NCBI RefSeq assembly: GCF_016804325.1
Contig: NZ_CP043627.1
Location: 3,795,001-3,859,000, forward strand
Reading direction: 5' to 3'
DNA length: 64,000 nt
Source of the DNA: Methylobacterium aquaticum
GTDB taxonomy: Bacteria; Pseudomonadota; Alphaproteobacteria; Rhizobiales; Beijerinckiaceae
The notes below the pieces were generated by a model. That model ran no database searches, had not been told where the DNA came from, and saw nothing but the letters and a program-made list of their open reading frames with translations. Both the position numbers and the translations under genes were made by a program. This document shows positions 29,584 through 42,257 of the stretch, piece after piece (within the stretch, counting starts at the first letter, position 1; each line of letters opens with the position of its first letter).

Positions 29584-29850
29584 ATGCCGGCCCGCCCCCT
29601 CCTCCCCGCTCTGCTCGCCCTTGGGCTCCTCGCCCCCCTCCCCGCCCTCGCGCAGGTGAGCGAGACCGGCACCGGCGGCGGGCCGGCCTCGACGATCAAG
29701 GCGCCCAACACCACCGGCACCGGGCAGACGGTGCCCAAGCCCGGCGCGCTCGGTCCAAACGAGACCGCCACCGTCTCGCCGCAGATGCGCCGGGAGGCGA
29801 AGCGCGAGGACGCGATCATGAAGGGCATCTGCATCGGCTGCTCGAAGTAG
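29584..29850 (+). CDS. Small secreted protein
   Basis: 88 residues with a clear signal peptide (MPARPLLPALLALGLL...PALA, cleavage before QVSET). The mature part is rich in Gly/Thr/Pro, then a charged helix (MRREAKREDAIMKG) ending CIGCSK. The C-x2-C at the end could bind metal or form a disulphide in the periplasm. AAGGA lies ~9 bp before the ATG. No family name recognised. It is the upstream neighbour of ilvD but with a 93-bp gap. Confidence 0.75.
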   Translation: MPARPLLPALLALGLLAPLPALAQVSETGTGGGPASTIKAPNTTGTGQTVPKPGALGPNETATVSPQMRREAKREDAIMKGICIGCSK

Positions 29851-29943
29851 CGGCTGCTCGCGGACCTGATCTGCATTCAGGGACTTGCGGGAAACGGGGT
29901 CGCGGCGGCATGACGCGGGGGAGCCTCCCTTAGAAGAGTTCCG

Positions 29944-31773
29944 ATGCCCGCCTATCGCTCCCGCACCACCACCCATGGCCGCAACATGGCCGGCGCCCGC
30001 GGCCTGTGGCGCGCCACCGGCATGACCGACGCCGATTTCGGCAAGCCGATCATCGCGGTGGTGAACTCGTTCACGCAGTTCGTGCCCGGCCACGTCCACC
30101 TCAAGGACCTCGGCCAGCTCGTGGCGCGGGAGATCGAGGCGGCGGGCGGCGTCGCCAAGGAGTTCAACACCATCGCGGTCGATGACGGCATCGCGATGGG
30201 CCATGACGGCATGCTCTACTCGCTGCCGTCCCGCGACCTGATCGCCGATTCGGTCGAGTACATGGTCAACGCGCATTGCGCCGACGCCATGGTGTGCATC
30301 TCGAACTGCGACAAGATCACCCCCGGCATGCTGATGGCGGCGCTGCGCCTCAACATCCCGGTGGTCTTCGTCTCCGGCGGGCCGATGGAGGCCGGCAAGG
30401 TCAACCTCTCGACCGGGATCAAGAAGGTCGACCTCGTCGACGCGATGATCGCCGCCGCCGACGACCGCGTCACCGACGAGGACGTGCAGGTGATCGAGCG
30501 CTCGGCCTGCCCGACCTGCGGCTCGTGCTCGGGCATGTTCACCGCCAACTCGATGAACTGCCTCACCGAGGCGCTCGGCCTGTCGCTGCCCGGCAACGGC
30601 TCGGTGCTGGCGACGCATGCCGACCGCAAGCGCCTGTTCGTCGAGGCCGGCCACCTCATCGTCGACCTCGCCAAGCGCCATTACGAGCAGGACGATTTTT
30701 CGGTTCTGCCGCGCGCCATCGCCTCGATGACGGCGTTCGAGAACGCCATGACCCTCGACATCGCCATGGGCGGCTCGACCAACACGGTGCTGCACCTGCT
30801 CGCCGCGGCCTACGAGGGCGAGGTGCCGTTCACCATGGCCGATATCGACCGGCTGTCGCGCCGGGTGCCGGTCCTGTGCAAGGTCGCGCCGGCCGTCGCC
30901 AACGTCCACATGGAGGACGTGCATCGCGCAGGCGGTATCATGGCGATCCTCGGCGAACTCGACCGGGCCGGCCTGATCGACACGAATGTCGGCAATGTCG
31001 GCTCCGGCACCCTCAAGGAGGCGCTGGCGCGCTGGGACGTCGCCCGCACCACCAGCGAGAGCGTGCGCGAGTTCTACCGCGCGGCCCCCGGCGGCATCCC
31101 GACCCAGGTCGCCTTCAGCCAGGCCTCGCGCTGGGACGAGCTCGACCTCGACCGCGAGGGCGGGGTGGTGCGCGATGCCGCCCACGCCTATTCGCAGGAT
31201 GGCGGCCTCGCGGTGCTGTACGGCAACCTGGCGGAGGACGGCTGCATCGTGAAGACCGCCGGTGTGGACGCCAGCATCCTCAGCTTCTCCGGCCCGGCCC
31301 ACGTCTTCGAGAGCCAGGACGCGGCGGTCGAAGGCATCCTGGGCGGCAAGGTCAAGGCCGGCGAGGTGGTGCTGATCCGCTACGAAGGCCCCCGCGGCGG
31401 CCCCGGCATGCAGGAGATGCTGTATCCGACGAGCTACCTGAAGTCGAAGGGCCTCGGCAAAGCCTGCGCGCTCGTCACCGACGGGCGCTTCTCGGGCGGC
31501 TCCTCGGGGCTGTCGATCGGCCACGTCTCGCCGGAAGCGGCGGAAGGCGGGTTGATCGGCCTCGTCGAGCAGGGCGACCGGATCGAGATCGACATCCCGA
31601 ACCGGCGCATCCACCTCGCGGTCTCCTCTGACGAGATCGAACGCCGCCGCGCCGCGCAAGTCGCGAAGGGCTGGCAGCCCGCCGCGCCGCGCAAGCGCAA
31701 GGTGAGCGCCGCGCTCCGGGCCTTCGCCAGCATGACCACCAGCGCCGCGCACGGGGCCGTGCGGAAGATCTGA
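29944..31773 (+). CDS. ilvD: Dihydroxy-acid dehydratase
   Basis: Dehydrates 2,3-dihydroxy-isovalerate and its homologue in valine and isoleucine synthesis, using an Fe-S cluster and Mg2+. The 609-residue protein shows [12 protein letters not shown] and [19 protein letters not shown], which supply the cluster cysteines. [19 protein letters not shown] carries the catalytic serine region. Length is typical of the long (E. coli-like) form. The next gene begins 4 bp after the stop, so the two are probably co-transcribed. Confidence 0.97.
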   Translation: MPAYRSRTTTHGRNMAGARGLWRATGMTDADFGKPIIAVVNSFTQFVPGHVHLKDLGQLVAREIEAAGGVAKEFNTIAVDDGIAMGHDGMLYSLPSRDLIADSVEYMVNAHCADAMVCISNCDKITPGMLMAALRLNIPVVFVSGGPMEAGKVNLSTGIKKVDLVDAMIAAADDRVTDEDVQVIERSACPTCGSCSGMFTANSMNCLTEALGLSLPGNGSVLATHADRKRLFVEAGHLIVDLAKRHYEQDDFSVLPRAIASMTAFENAMTLDIAMGGSTNTVLHLLAAAYEGEVPFTMADIDRLSRRVPVLCKVAPAVANVHMEDVHRAGGIMAILGELDRAGLIDTNVGNVGSGTLKEALARWDVARTTSESVREFYRAAPGGIPTQVAFSQASRWDELDLDREGGVVRDAAHAYSQDGGLAVLYGNLAEDGCIVKTAGVDASILSFSGPAHVFESQDAAVEGILGGKVKAGEVVLIRYEGPRGGPGMQEMLYPTSYLKSKGLGKACALVTDGRFSGGSSGLSIGHVSPEAAEGGLIGLVEQGDRIEIDIPNRRIHLAVSSDEIERRRAAQVAKGWQPAAPRKRKVSAALRAFASMTTSAAHGAVRKI

Positions 31774-31777
31774 CCTG

Positions 31778-32926
31778 ATGGGGATCGTGCGGCTGACGCC
31801 TTCCGAAGCCCGCCGGGTCGCCCTCGCGGCGCAAGGGTTTCACGCCGCACGCCCTGCCACCGCCGGTCCCCGGCATCTCGCCGCCACGATCGACCGGCTC
31901 GGCCTGCACCAGATCGACAGCGTCAACGTCCTGGTGCGGGCGCATTACCTGCCGGCCTTCTCGCGGCTCGGCGCCTACGACACCGCCCTCCTCGACCGCC
32001 GCGCCTGGGGGCCTAAGCGCGACCGTCGGCTGTTCGAGTACTGGGCGCATGAATGCTCGCTGCTGCCGCTCTCCCTCCACCCGCTCCTGCGCTGGCGCAT
32101 GGCCCGGGCCGATCGGGGCGAGGCCGGCTACCGGGCGATGCGGACCTTCGCCACCGAGCGCCGGCCCGAGGCGATGGCGTTGCTCGCGCGGCTTCGCGAC
32201 GAGGGCCCGCTCTCGGCGTCCGACATCCAGACCGGCCGCGCCGGCTGGTGGGCATGGAGCGAGCCCAAGCGCATGCTCGAATGGCTGTTCTACGCCGGCC
32301 ACGTCACCACTGCGACGCGGCGGCGCAGCTTCGAGCGGGTCTACGACCTCACCGAGCGGGTGATCCCGCCGGACATTTTGTCTCTGCCCGACGTGCCGGA
32401 GGCGGAGGCGCAGGCCCAGCTGGTCGCCCTCTCCGCCCGGGCGCTCGGCCTCGCCACGGCGTCAGAACTCCGCGACTATTTCCGCCTCGATGCCCCGGAT
32501 GCCGCCGCGGCCATCGCCCGGCTGGTGGAGGAGGGCCTCCTGCTCCCGGCCGAGGTGCCCGGCTGGCCCCCCGCCTACCTCCACCGCGACGCCACGATCC
32601 CCCGCCGCGTCTCGGCCCGAGCCTTGCTCGCCCCCTTCGACCCCCTGGTCTGGGAGCGCGCCCGCACCGAGCGCCTGTTCGGTTTTCGCTATCGCATCGA
32701 GATCTACACCCCGGCGGCGCAGCGGCAGTACGGGTATTACGTGCTGCCGTTCCTGTTCGGGGAGGAGCTGGTGGGGCGGGTGGATCTGAAGGCGGATCGG
32801 GCGGGGGGACGGCTCATCGTCCACGCGGTGCATTGGGAGCCGGGGGTGGTGGAGGAGGCGCGGGAGGCGTTGGGGGTGGAGTTGGGGGTTTTGGCGGGGT
32901 GGTTGGAGTTGGCAATGACAAACTGA
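31778..32926 (+). CDS. ycaQ: YcaQ-type DNA glycosylase (interstrand crosslink repair, winged helix)
   Basis: 382 residues of the HTH_42 (AlkX/YcaQ) family, which unhook DNA interstrand crosslinks. The catalytic Q-x-D motif appears as HQIDSVNVL near residue 45. EYWAHECSLLPLSLHPLL and a YDLTERVIPP winged-helix segment follow. The C-terminal APFDPLVWERARTERLFGF and RVDLKADR are family landmarks. It starts 4 bp after ilvD. Its last ~80 bp are strongly G-rich on the coding strand and border the AT-rich island that begins at 32927. Confidence 0.9.
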   Translation: MGIVRLTPSEARRVALAAQGFHAARPATAGPRHLAATIDRLGLHQIDSVNVLVRAHYLPAFSRLGAYDTALLDRRAWGPKRDRRLFEYWAHECSLLPLSLHPLLRWRMARADRGEAGYRAMRTFATERRPEAMALLARLRDEGPLSASDIQTGRAGWWAWSEPKRMLEWLFYAGHVTTATRRRSFERVYDLTERVIPPDILSLPDVPEAEAQAQLVALSARALGLATASELRDYFRLDAPDAAAAIARLVEEGLLLPAEVPGWPPAYLHRDATIPRRVSARALLAPFDPLVWERARTERLFGFRYRIEIYTPAAQRQYGYYVLPFLFGEELVGRVDLKADRAGGRLIVHAVHWEPGVVEEAREALGVELGVLAGWLELAMTN

Positions 32927-33035
32927 ATATCATTTTCATTTTATGAAAATTCTTATCTATAAAAATATTTTCGTTGTGTGTATAGATATTACTTGTATAT
33001 TCTGAGATATTTAGATCGAAACCTTTCGTCGATAT

Positions 33036-33059
33036 GCTGCCGGCGGAACCGCCGGCAGC
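33036..33059 (-). terminator. Hairpin downstream of the OLD nuclease gene
   Basis: Perfect 11-bp stem GCTGCCGGCGG/CCGCCGGCAGC with a 2-nt loop, 7 bp past the stop of the nuclease gene. Its GC content contrasts with the surrounding AT-rich DNA. No T-run follows. Confidence 0.55.
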
Positions 33060-33066
33060 GCCCATG

Positions 33067-35028
33067 CTATGACTTAACTAATGTATTTAATCTGTCGAAC
33101 GCGAGCTGAGCCCTTTCCAAGGTTTTATCTACGTCTTGAGAGGTCGAGTCAAGAATTTGAGGATGGCGGATCAACCAGTCAGATGGAGTAAAATGATCAA
33201 ATTCGGGAATATCATTTGGCATCCTGCGAAACGCTGCTTCCGCCTGCTTGACTTGGCGAGGTGTATTTTCAGCTTCTGCCAATAATTTTGCCGAAAGCTT
33301 TCTTTCTTCTGGAAGATTATATGCCTGGTTTAATATCTCCGCAAATAACCCTGGCTCGAAAAAATCTTCTACGTCTGCTTCTGATTTCCCCGTAAAGTCC
33401 GCCGCAGTAAAAATATTGGTCGATGCTAAAATTTCGCTTCGTCTCAAATCTTCAATTTTACGTTTATCGGCGGCTCCGAAATCGGTCAAAACGACAACAT
33501 TTAAACCATTGCCGCCAAATAGGGAGACAAAGGGGCGTATTTTATCAATACCTCCAGAAGGACAGATTATCCATCTGCCGCTCAACCCCGCACGGCCTCG
33601 GCGTTTGAGTGCAGCAGATAGAGCTTGCAAGTACAAAATATCCGACGGCCCTTCAACGAGGAGCGAATTTTGACCTATGAATAAAGACTGCGCGATATCA
33701 TAACCAAGAGCACCTTGTAAAGGAAATAAAGTATCCCGATCGTTTGCCAGAACATCGGCACGAACCTTAGTGCCCTTCACTTCGGGGCGAGACCCAGATC
33801 TTATAACAACATCCTCTACAATTCGCACAGAGGAAAACCGATCAGCCGGCACCATAAACGGAGAATGTGTAGAAAACATAACTTGATGATGAGGCAGCAG
33901 TTCCTTTTCTACATATCTTAAAAGATCTGCCTGCGCTTTTCCATGCAAGGTCAATCCTGGCTCATCTAACAATATAATTATGTTGCTTTCTAGGTTTCTA
34001 AGCGCCGCAAATTGCACTAGAAATGAGAAGAACCACACAAAACCTGCACTACGCTCGGAGAATGGTACACTGGCTCTATGCAAAATATTCCACACGCGAG
34101 CGCGAACAACAGTACCAGAACTATACGGTGCAGGATCTTCTGGACGTCCTTCTGAAAAATCGAGTTTAACTTCGAGTGAATCGTTTTGTGTCCAATAAGT
34201 AAATATCTGCTCAGTGATCTCGTTCGACGCCGCTTCACATTTCGCTATAAGTTCTTCATATTTTTTAGATTTCTGCAATTCTTCGATAGATGTTCCTGCG
34301 AGCTCCAAAAAATTAAGAAATATTTCGTCTCCAATCTGAACTTTATCTTGCTGACGATCTTGAGCGAGCTTATTAATTGAAATTTGCCCACTCATACGAT
34401 CGTAATGCGAAACATAGAAAAATTTCGGAAGTTTTGCTTCAAGAATTTGACGCGCTTTGCTGTATAAGCCGTCAGATACCCGCTCTTTGATTTGCTTTAA
34501 AAGACTATTGTGCTTTTCAGTCCGCCCAGAGATACTCTCTAATTTTGAAATCAAATCATTAGCACTATCTGCGCCTTGAATTTGTTTTTTCTCAGCCGCG
34601 TTTAGGCGCGACTGTTCGATGAAATATCTTACAGCAGCGTTCTCATCTATCGGAACAGTCCAATATGTGCCGGGAGCTTTATAATGCTTCGTAATTGTAA
34701 AAATTGACCCAGTGACCGCATCTGCACCATACTCGACAGCCAATTCGTCTTTTAGATATTGATTGATTTCCCATGATGTAGCAACAACAACTGCTTGTGT
34801 CTCAGGATGCCTCTGATTATATCGAGTTACGAAGCGCCGAGGGTAGTCTTGATCAACATCAAATAGTGTATTTGGCTTATTAAGAGGATTCAATGCATGA
34901 AGAGCTTGCAGAATAGCCGTTTTCCCTGCTTCATTTTTTCCAACCAAGCATGTTAAATCATCTACTTTAAATTCGGTCGAGTCCTCCACGGATCTAAAAT
35001 TCTGCACCTGAACTGATATCAATCTCAT
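33067..35028 (-). CDS. OLD-family ATP-dependent nuclease (AAA ATPase plus TOPRIM)
   Basis: 653 residues. The ABC/SMC-type ATPase domain has Walker A GKNEAGKT (30-37) and a signature-like SERSAG (324-329). Walker B is IIILLDEPGLTLH (350-362), and the switch His lies in STHSPFM (386-392). A C-terminal TOPRIM domain has LLVEGPSDILYL (456-467), VVLTDFG (512-518) and DVEDFFEP (552-559), acidic residues that would bind metal for DNA cleavage. Class 1 OLD proteins act alone or with partners such as GajB in anti-phage defence. No UvrD-type or reverse-transcriptase partner is present, so this is a stand-alone member. AT-rich codon use marks it as foreign. Phage defence is inferred. Confidence 0.88.
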   Translation of the reverse strand: MRLISVQVQNFRSVEDSTEFKVDDLTCLVGKNEAGKTAILQALHALNPLNKPNTLFDVDQDYPRRFVTRYNQRHPETQAVVVATSWEINQYLKDELAVEYGADAVTGSIFTITKHYKAPGTYWTVPIDENAAVRYFIEQSRLNAAEKKQIQGADSANDLISKLESISGRTEKHNSLLKQIKERVSDGLYSKARQILEAKLPKFFYVSHYDRMSGQISINKLAQDRQQDKVQIGDEIFLNFLELAGTSIEELQKSKKYEELIAKCEAASNEITEQIFTYWTQNDSLEVKLDFSEGRPEDPAPYSSGTVVRARVWNILHRASVPFSERSAGFVWFFSFLVQFAALRNLESNIIILLDEPGLTLHGKAQADLLRYVEKELLPHHQVMFSTHSPFMVPADRFSSVRIVEDVVIRSGSRPEVKGTKVRADVLANDRDTLFPLQGALGYDIAQSLFIGQNSLLVEGPSDILYLQALSAALKRRGRAGLSGRWIICPSGGIDKIRPFVSLFGGNGLNVVVLTDFGAADKRKIEDLRRSEILASTNIFTAADFTGKSEADVEDFFEPGLFAEILNQAYNLPEERKLSAKLLAEAENTPRQVKQAEAAFRRMPNDIPEFDHFTPSDWLIRHPQILDSTSQDVDKTLERAQLAFDRLNTLVKS

Positions 35029-35505
35029 CAGATATATTCCTTAATTTTTGCCACCTACACATACTACCGAAACAAATGCAGAACGCAAAGACTTTATGGC
35101 GAAGTTCAGACTACCATGATGGCGATGGTATTATGATTAATTAATGGACGCAGCTATTTATTGTCAATCAACTATAAATAATAATTGATGCAGTCATGAG
35201 TCGTTCAATAAATAAAAATTTAGATGTCATATAAATATTTTCCTTTATATCTCTCCAAAAATGAATTTGATTGCAATTTTAGTGAAATGTTAAAAAAGAT
35301 AAAACGTATTTCACAGTAAATTAATTTAAACTGAAGATGATTCTCTTCAATCCAGGAACGCCGAGACGATACCTAAATCTCTTGCATATTTTGCTATGGT
35401 CACGAAAAATATTCCTGAAAACGTTTTTATATTAGAGATTGAGAGTGTTAGCTAAAATGGCGCCGGCAATGAAAGAAGTCATGCCGGCGCGATTTGCCCC
35501 TTAAC
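35029..35505. other. AT-rich spacer between the OLD nuclease gene and dnaE
   Basis: 477 bp with no frame above about 30 codons. On the minus strand a short open stretch near 35350-35450 reads IAKYARDLGIVSAFLD before a stop. It could be the tail of a lost gene, but it has no start. The region should contain the nuclease promoter. Confidence 0.5.
35460..35490 (-). terminator. Probable dnaE terminator
   Basis: GCGCCGGCA and TGCCGGCGC form a 9-bp stem with a 13-nt loop. On the minus strand it is followed by CCATTTTAG. It lies just downstream of the dnaE stop. Confidence 0.6.
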
Positions 35506-39036
<3,531 letters not shown>

Positions 39037-39186
39037 GGCGACTCACTCCTACCGAGCGGGCTAAGATTCCCGCAGAGACCCGGAGAGTCACGACCCGGCG
39101 CGCATCACCCGTCCGAAAATCGATGGGGATTCACCGCCGAATCTCCGGAACCGTCCTGGACGTGACCGCAGGGCCACGCCGGTCCG

Positions 39187-39291
39187 TCAGTGCATCGGCG
39201 ACAGAGCCACCGCCCACAAGGCGATCGCGCCGGTGAGCAGGCCCATCGAGGCGACCTCCGTGACAGCGATGAGGATCTTGCGTATGTTCAT
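39187..39291 (-). CDS. Small single-span membrane protein of 34 residues
   Basis: ATG at 39291 with AAGGGGAC about 6 bp upstream. It reads MNIRKILIAVTEVASMGLLT, then GAIALWAVALSPMH and stop. A basic N-terminus followed by one hydrophobic helix is typical of small bacterial membrane proteins. No homologue recognised. It lies between dnaE and gshA, on the dnaE strand. Confidence 0.55.
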   Translation of the reverse strand: MNIRKILIAVTEVASMGLLTGAIALWAVALSPMH

Positions 39292-39534
39292 GGTCTGTCC
39301 CCTTGCGATGTCCGGATGTTCGTTCCTGTTTTGTTCCATGTCAAAGGGGGTTGGCGCCGGATCCGGCCGCTATGATGAACGGTTGGTTGACAGGTCCGGG
39401 AAGCATGGCTCGCGGGGGTGTGTCGCGGCCGCGTTGCGGCTCGGTCGTCCGCGGCCTATTTAGGCGCAACCTTGACGGTGGGCCGCCGGCCCGCCGGGAG
39501 TCATCGTTTTTCGCTTTCAAGCACGAGGTGGCGC

Positions 39535-40902
39535 ATGGCGCGCGACGTGTCCGACGCGACCCCGCTCAGCGCGCGGTCCGAGCTGATCGAGTGGTTCGCG
39601 GCCGGCGAGAAGCCGCAGGACGCCTTCGCCATCGGCACCGAGCATGAGAAGGTCCCGTTCTACCGCGCCGACCTCTCGCCGGTGCCCTACGAGGGCGAGC
39701 GTGGGATCGAGGCCCTGCTGGACGGCCTGCGGGCGATCACCGGCTGGGAGACGATCGAGGATGCGGGCAAGGTGATCGGCCTGTCCGCGGTCGAGGGCGG
39801 GGGCGCGATCTCGCTCGAGCCCGGCGGCCAGTTCGAGCTCTCGGGCGCGCCGCTGCCCGACGTGCATGCCACCGCCCACGAGCTGAGCCAGCACCTCGAC
39901 GCGGTGCGACAGGCCGCCGATCCCCTCGGCATCGGCTTCCTCACCCTCGGCATGAGCCCGAAATGGACACGAGAGGAAACTCCCGTGATGCCGAAGAGCC
40001 GCTATCGCATCATGAAGGGCTACATGCCCAAGGTCGGGTCCTTGGGCCTCGACATGATGCTGCGCACCGCCACCGTGCAGGTGAACCTCGACTTCGCGTC
40101 CGAGGCCGACATGGTGACGAAGATGCGGGTCGGGCTGGCCCTGCAGCCGGTGGCGACCGCCTTGTTTGCCAACTCGCCCTTCACCGATGGCAAGCCGAAC
40201 GGCTTCCTGTCGCGCCGCTCCGAGATCTGGCGCGACACCGACCGCGACCGCACCGGCATGCTGCCCTTCGCCTTCGACGAAGGGTTCGGCTACGAGGCCT
40301 ATGCGGACTGGCTCCTCGACATGCCGATGTACTTCGTGAAGCGCGGCGAGACCTACCACGACGTCTCCGGCGCCTCGTTCCGCGACCTGATGGATGGGCG
40401 GCTTGCGGCCCTGCCGGGCGAGCGCGCCACCGTCTCCGACTGGGCCAACCACGCCTCGACCGCCTTCCCCGAGGTGCGCCTGAAGCGCTTCCTCGAGATG
40501 CGCGGCGCCGATGTCGGCGACGCCAACATGATCGCCGCGCAAGCCGCGTTCTGGGCCGGGCTGTACTACGATGCCGGCGCCCTCGACGGCGCCTGGCAGC
40601 TGGTGCGCGAGCTGACGGCGGAGGAACGCGAGACGATGCGGGCCGAGGTGCCGCGGCTCGGCCTCGACGCCCCGGCCGGCAAGCGCCCCTTGCGCGAGCT
40701 CGCCCGCGACGCGCTGGCGCTGGCGGAAGCCGGCCTGAAGGCACGGGCGCGCCGCGACGCGCAAGGCCGCGACGAGACGCTCTACCTCGCCCCGCTCCAG
40801 GCCATCGCCGCCTCGCGCAGCCGGGCCGAGGACCTGCTGGCGCTCTATGACGGGCCATGGAACCGCTCGGTCGATCCGGCCTTCGGGACTTGCGTGTTCT
40901 GA
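39535..40902 (+). CDS. gshA: Glutamate--cysteine ligase, plant/alphaproteobacterial type
   Basis: First step of glutathione synthesis: joins Glu and Cys with ATP in the cytoplasm. The 455 residues show FAIGTEHEKVPF, EGGGAISLEPGGQFELSGAP (ATP/Mg site), and MPKSRYRIMKGYMPKVG. RTATVQVNLDFASE, SRRSEIW and YDAGALDGAW also fit the plant-like GCL family. Two cysteines needed for plant redox control are not evident, as in other bacterial members. The ATG at 39535 has GAGG about 6 bp upstream; a longer frame upstream is not family-like. Confidence 0.95.
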   Translation: MARDVSDATPLSARSELIEWFAAGEKPQDAFAIGTEHEKVPFYRADLSPVPYEGERGIEALLDGLRAITGWETIEDAGKVIGLSAVEGGGAISLEPGGQFELSGAPLPDVHATAHELSQHLDAVRQAADPLGIGFLTLGMSPKWTREETPVMPKSRYRIMKGYMPKVGSLGLDMMLRTATVQVNLDFASEADMVTKMRVGLALQPVATALFANSPFTDGKPNGFLSRRSEIWRDTDRDRTGMLPFAFDEGFGYEAYADWLLDMPMYFVKRGETYHDVSGASFRDLMDGRLAALPGERATVSDWANHASTAFPEVRLKRFLEMRGADVGDANMIAAQAAFWAGLYYDAGALDGAWQLVRELTAEERETMRAEVPRLGLDAPAGKRPLRELARDALALAEAGLKARARRDAQGRDETLYLAPLQAIAASRSRAEDLLALYDGPWNRSVDPAFGTCVF

Positions 40903-40970
40903 GGCGTGTTTGATTCGACCAGCCGGTGGCTTGGCGTCGGTGACTTGGCGCAGACGCTGCTGTCACTCGG

Positions 40971-41118
40971 CGTCATCCTGGGGCTCGACGAAGTCGAGAA
41001 CCCGGGATCCATAACCGCGACATCGAAGAACGAGGTGTAGTCCGTTCCGCATCGTCCTGCACCGTCAGCGGTTATGGATCCCGGGTTCCGCTGCGCGGCC
41101 CCGGGATGACATCGAGGG
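40971..41118. repeat. Dispersed ~150-bp inverted-repeat element, copy 2
   Basis: Left arm GGGGCTCGACGAAGTCGAGA then ACCCGGGATCCATAACCGC. Right arm CAGCGGTTATGGATCCCGGG then TTCCGCTGCGCGGCCCCGGG. The arms are inverted copies, and each also contains its own small palindrome. It sits in the gshA downstream spacer, where no gene is seen. Confidence 0.8.
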
Positions 41119-41385
41119 TGTCAATGCGGTCGAGCAGGACCCGACGACGTCCGCTCGCCCCACAGTCAAGCCAGTGACGGCCGCAGCGATCCGGCGAACG
41201 CTCAAGCTTATCCCGTCGGAACCTTGCAATCGCGCCGGGTGCGACATGGCGCACCCGCAGCACAAGCGTAGCCGCTACCGATTGACGGTTGGTCAATTCG
41301 CGCCGGATCTTGGAACACAGGCCGCCCCTTGGGTGTTCTTGAGGCCATCGGGGCACGTTCCTCAGACCCCTCGGAGAGATCCAGC

Positions 41386-41826
41386 ATGTCTCGCTTCACG
41401 ACCCTCGCCCTCGCGGCCGGCGCCGCCGCTGCCCTGACCGCCGGCACCGTCGGCGCCCAGGCTGCGCCGCTGCCGGCGGCCACCTCTGCCGCCATCGCCG
41501 GCTCGGGCGCGACCGTCGATCAGGTGCGCTGGCGCGGCGGCGGCTATTACGGCGGGTACCGCGGCGGCTACCGCGGCTACGGCTACCGCCGCGGCATCGG
41601 TGCCGGCGGCGCTCTGGCGGCCGGCGCAGCGCTCGGCATCATCGGCGGCGCGCTCGCGGCCGGCTCGGCCTCGTCCTACGGCTACGGCTACGGCGGCTAC
41701 CCGGCCTATGGTGGCTATTACGGCGGCGGCTACGCCCCGGTCGGCGGCTACGGCTACGGCTACAGCTACCCGTCCTACGGCTACAGCTACCCGTCCTACG
41801 GCGGCTATTACGGCTACGGCTACTGA
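41386..41826 (+). CDS. Gly/Tyr-rich secreted protein
   Basis: 146 residues with a signal peptide (MSRFTTLALAAGAAAALTAG..., cleavage after AQA). A short linker and a Gly/Tyr/Arg segment (GGYYGGYRGGYRGYGYRRG) follow. A hydrophobic glycine-zipper stretch (GAALGIIGGALAAG) leads to a long GYGYGGYPAYGG/SYPSYGY repeat tail. Such proteins are probably surface or periplasmic and may insert in or coat membranes; the function is unknown. GGAGAGATCC lies before the ATG at 41386. A strong terminator follows. Confidence 0.8.
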   Translation: MSRFTTLALAAGAAAALTAGTVGAQAAPLPAATSAAIAGSGATVDQVRWRGGGYYGGYRGGYRGYGYRRGIGAGGALAAGAALGIIGGALAAGSASSYGYGYGGYPAYGGYYGGGYAPVGGYGYGYSYPSYGYSYPSYGGYYGYGY

Positions 41827-41851
41827 TCGGCCGTACGGGCTGAAGTCACGG

Positions 41852-41885
41852 AAGCCCGGCGCGGGATGCCCCCGCGCCGGGCTTT
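41852..41885 (+). terminator. Rho-independent terminator after the Gly/Tyr-rich protein gene
   Basis: AAGCCCGGCGCGGG pairs with CCCGCGCCGGGCTT across a 5-nt loop and ends in CTTT. It is one of the strongest hairpins in the window. Confidence 0.8.
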
Positions 41886-41939
41886 CTCGTTCGCGCCGGA
41901 TATGCTCAACCGGTCGTGCGACCAGCGGCACGGACGGCC

Positions 41940-42257
41940 ATGCGACACCGAGACCTCGACCGGCGCGATCTGGATCATCCGAATCCGGACCTGCCGTATC
42001 CGGACCTGCCGGATCTCGATCTGAGCGGGCTCAAATGCCCCTTGCCCGTCCTGCGCACCGCCAAGGCCCTGCGCGGCCTGGCACCCGGCGAGGGCCTCTC
42101 GGTGCGGTGCACCGACCCGATGGCCGCCATCGACATCCCCAATCTGCTGCGCGAGCGCGGGGACCACCTTGAGCGGATGCTGCGCCACGACGGCATCCTG
42201 ACCTTCGAGATCCGCCGCGCCGCCGCACCCGACGAGACCGAGGAGAGCGCCGCGTGA
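41940..42257 (+). CDS. tusA: TusA-family sulfurtransferase with Asp/Pro-rich N-terminus
   Basis: 105 residues. The C-terminal domain has the TusA signature GLKCPLPVLRTAKAL, whose Cys carries persulfide sulfur. LSVRCTDPMAAIDIPNLL is the second half of the fold. The first ~30 residues are a repetitive RDLDRRDLDHPNPDLPYPDL stretch not found in core TusA, and the DNA under it contains a 15-bp tandem repeat. The ATG at 41940 is used; a GTG 8 codons earlier is possible. Its stop overlaps the nudix GTG start. Sulfur relay (tRNA thiolation or molybdenum cofactor work) is a family inference. Confidence 0.88.
   Translation: MRHRDLDRRDLDHPNPDLPYPDLPDLDLSGLKCPLPVLRTAKALRGLAPGEGLSVRCTDPMAAIDIPNLLRERGDHLERMLRHDGILTFEIRRAAAPDETEESAA

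Larger units (their letters stand above)
32927..35500. other. AT-rich genomic island
   Basis: Base composition falls abruptly from about 70% GC to clearly AT-rich at 32927 and returns near 35500. The only substantial gene is an OLD-family nuclease on the minus strand. The flanks are the converging core genes ycaQ and dnaE. No integrase, tRNA, or clear terminal repeat was found. Composition and content indicate horizontally acquired DNA. Confidence 0.85.

Noticed and set aside
33067..35028. Gabija or PARIS system
   Set aside because: The nuclease resembles GajA/OLD, but no UvrD-like GajB, no AriB-type gene and no reverse transcriptase lie beside it.
32927..35500. Prophage or integrative element remnant
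   Set aside because: No integrase, phage structural gene, tRNA or flanking direct repeat found.
40900..41100. tRNA-like hairpins
   Set aside because: The stems belong to the dispersed inverted-repeat element; no TPsiC or anticodon arm pattern is present.
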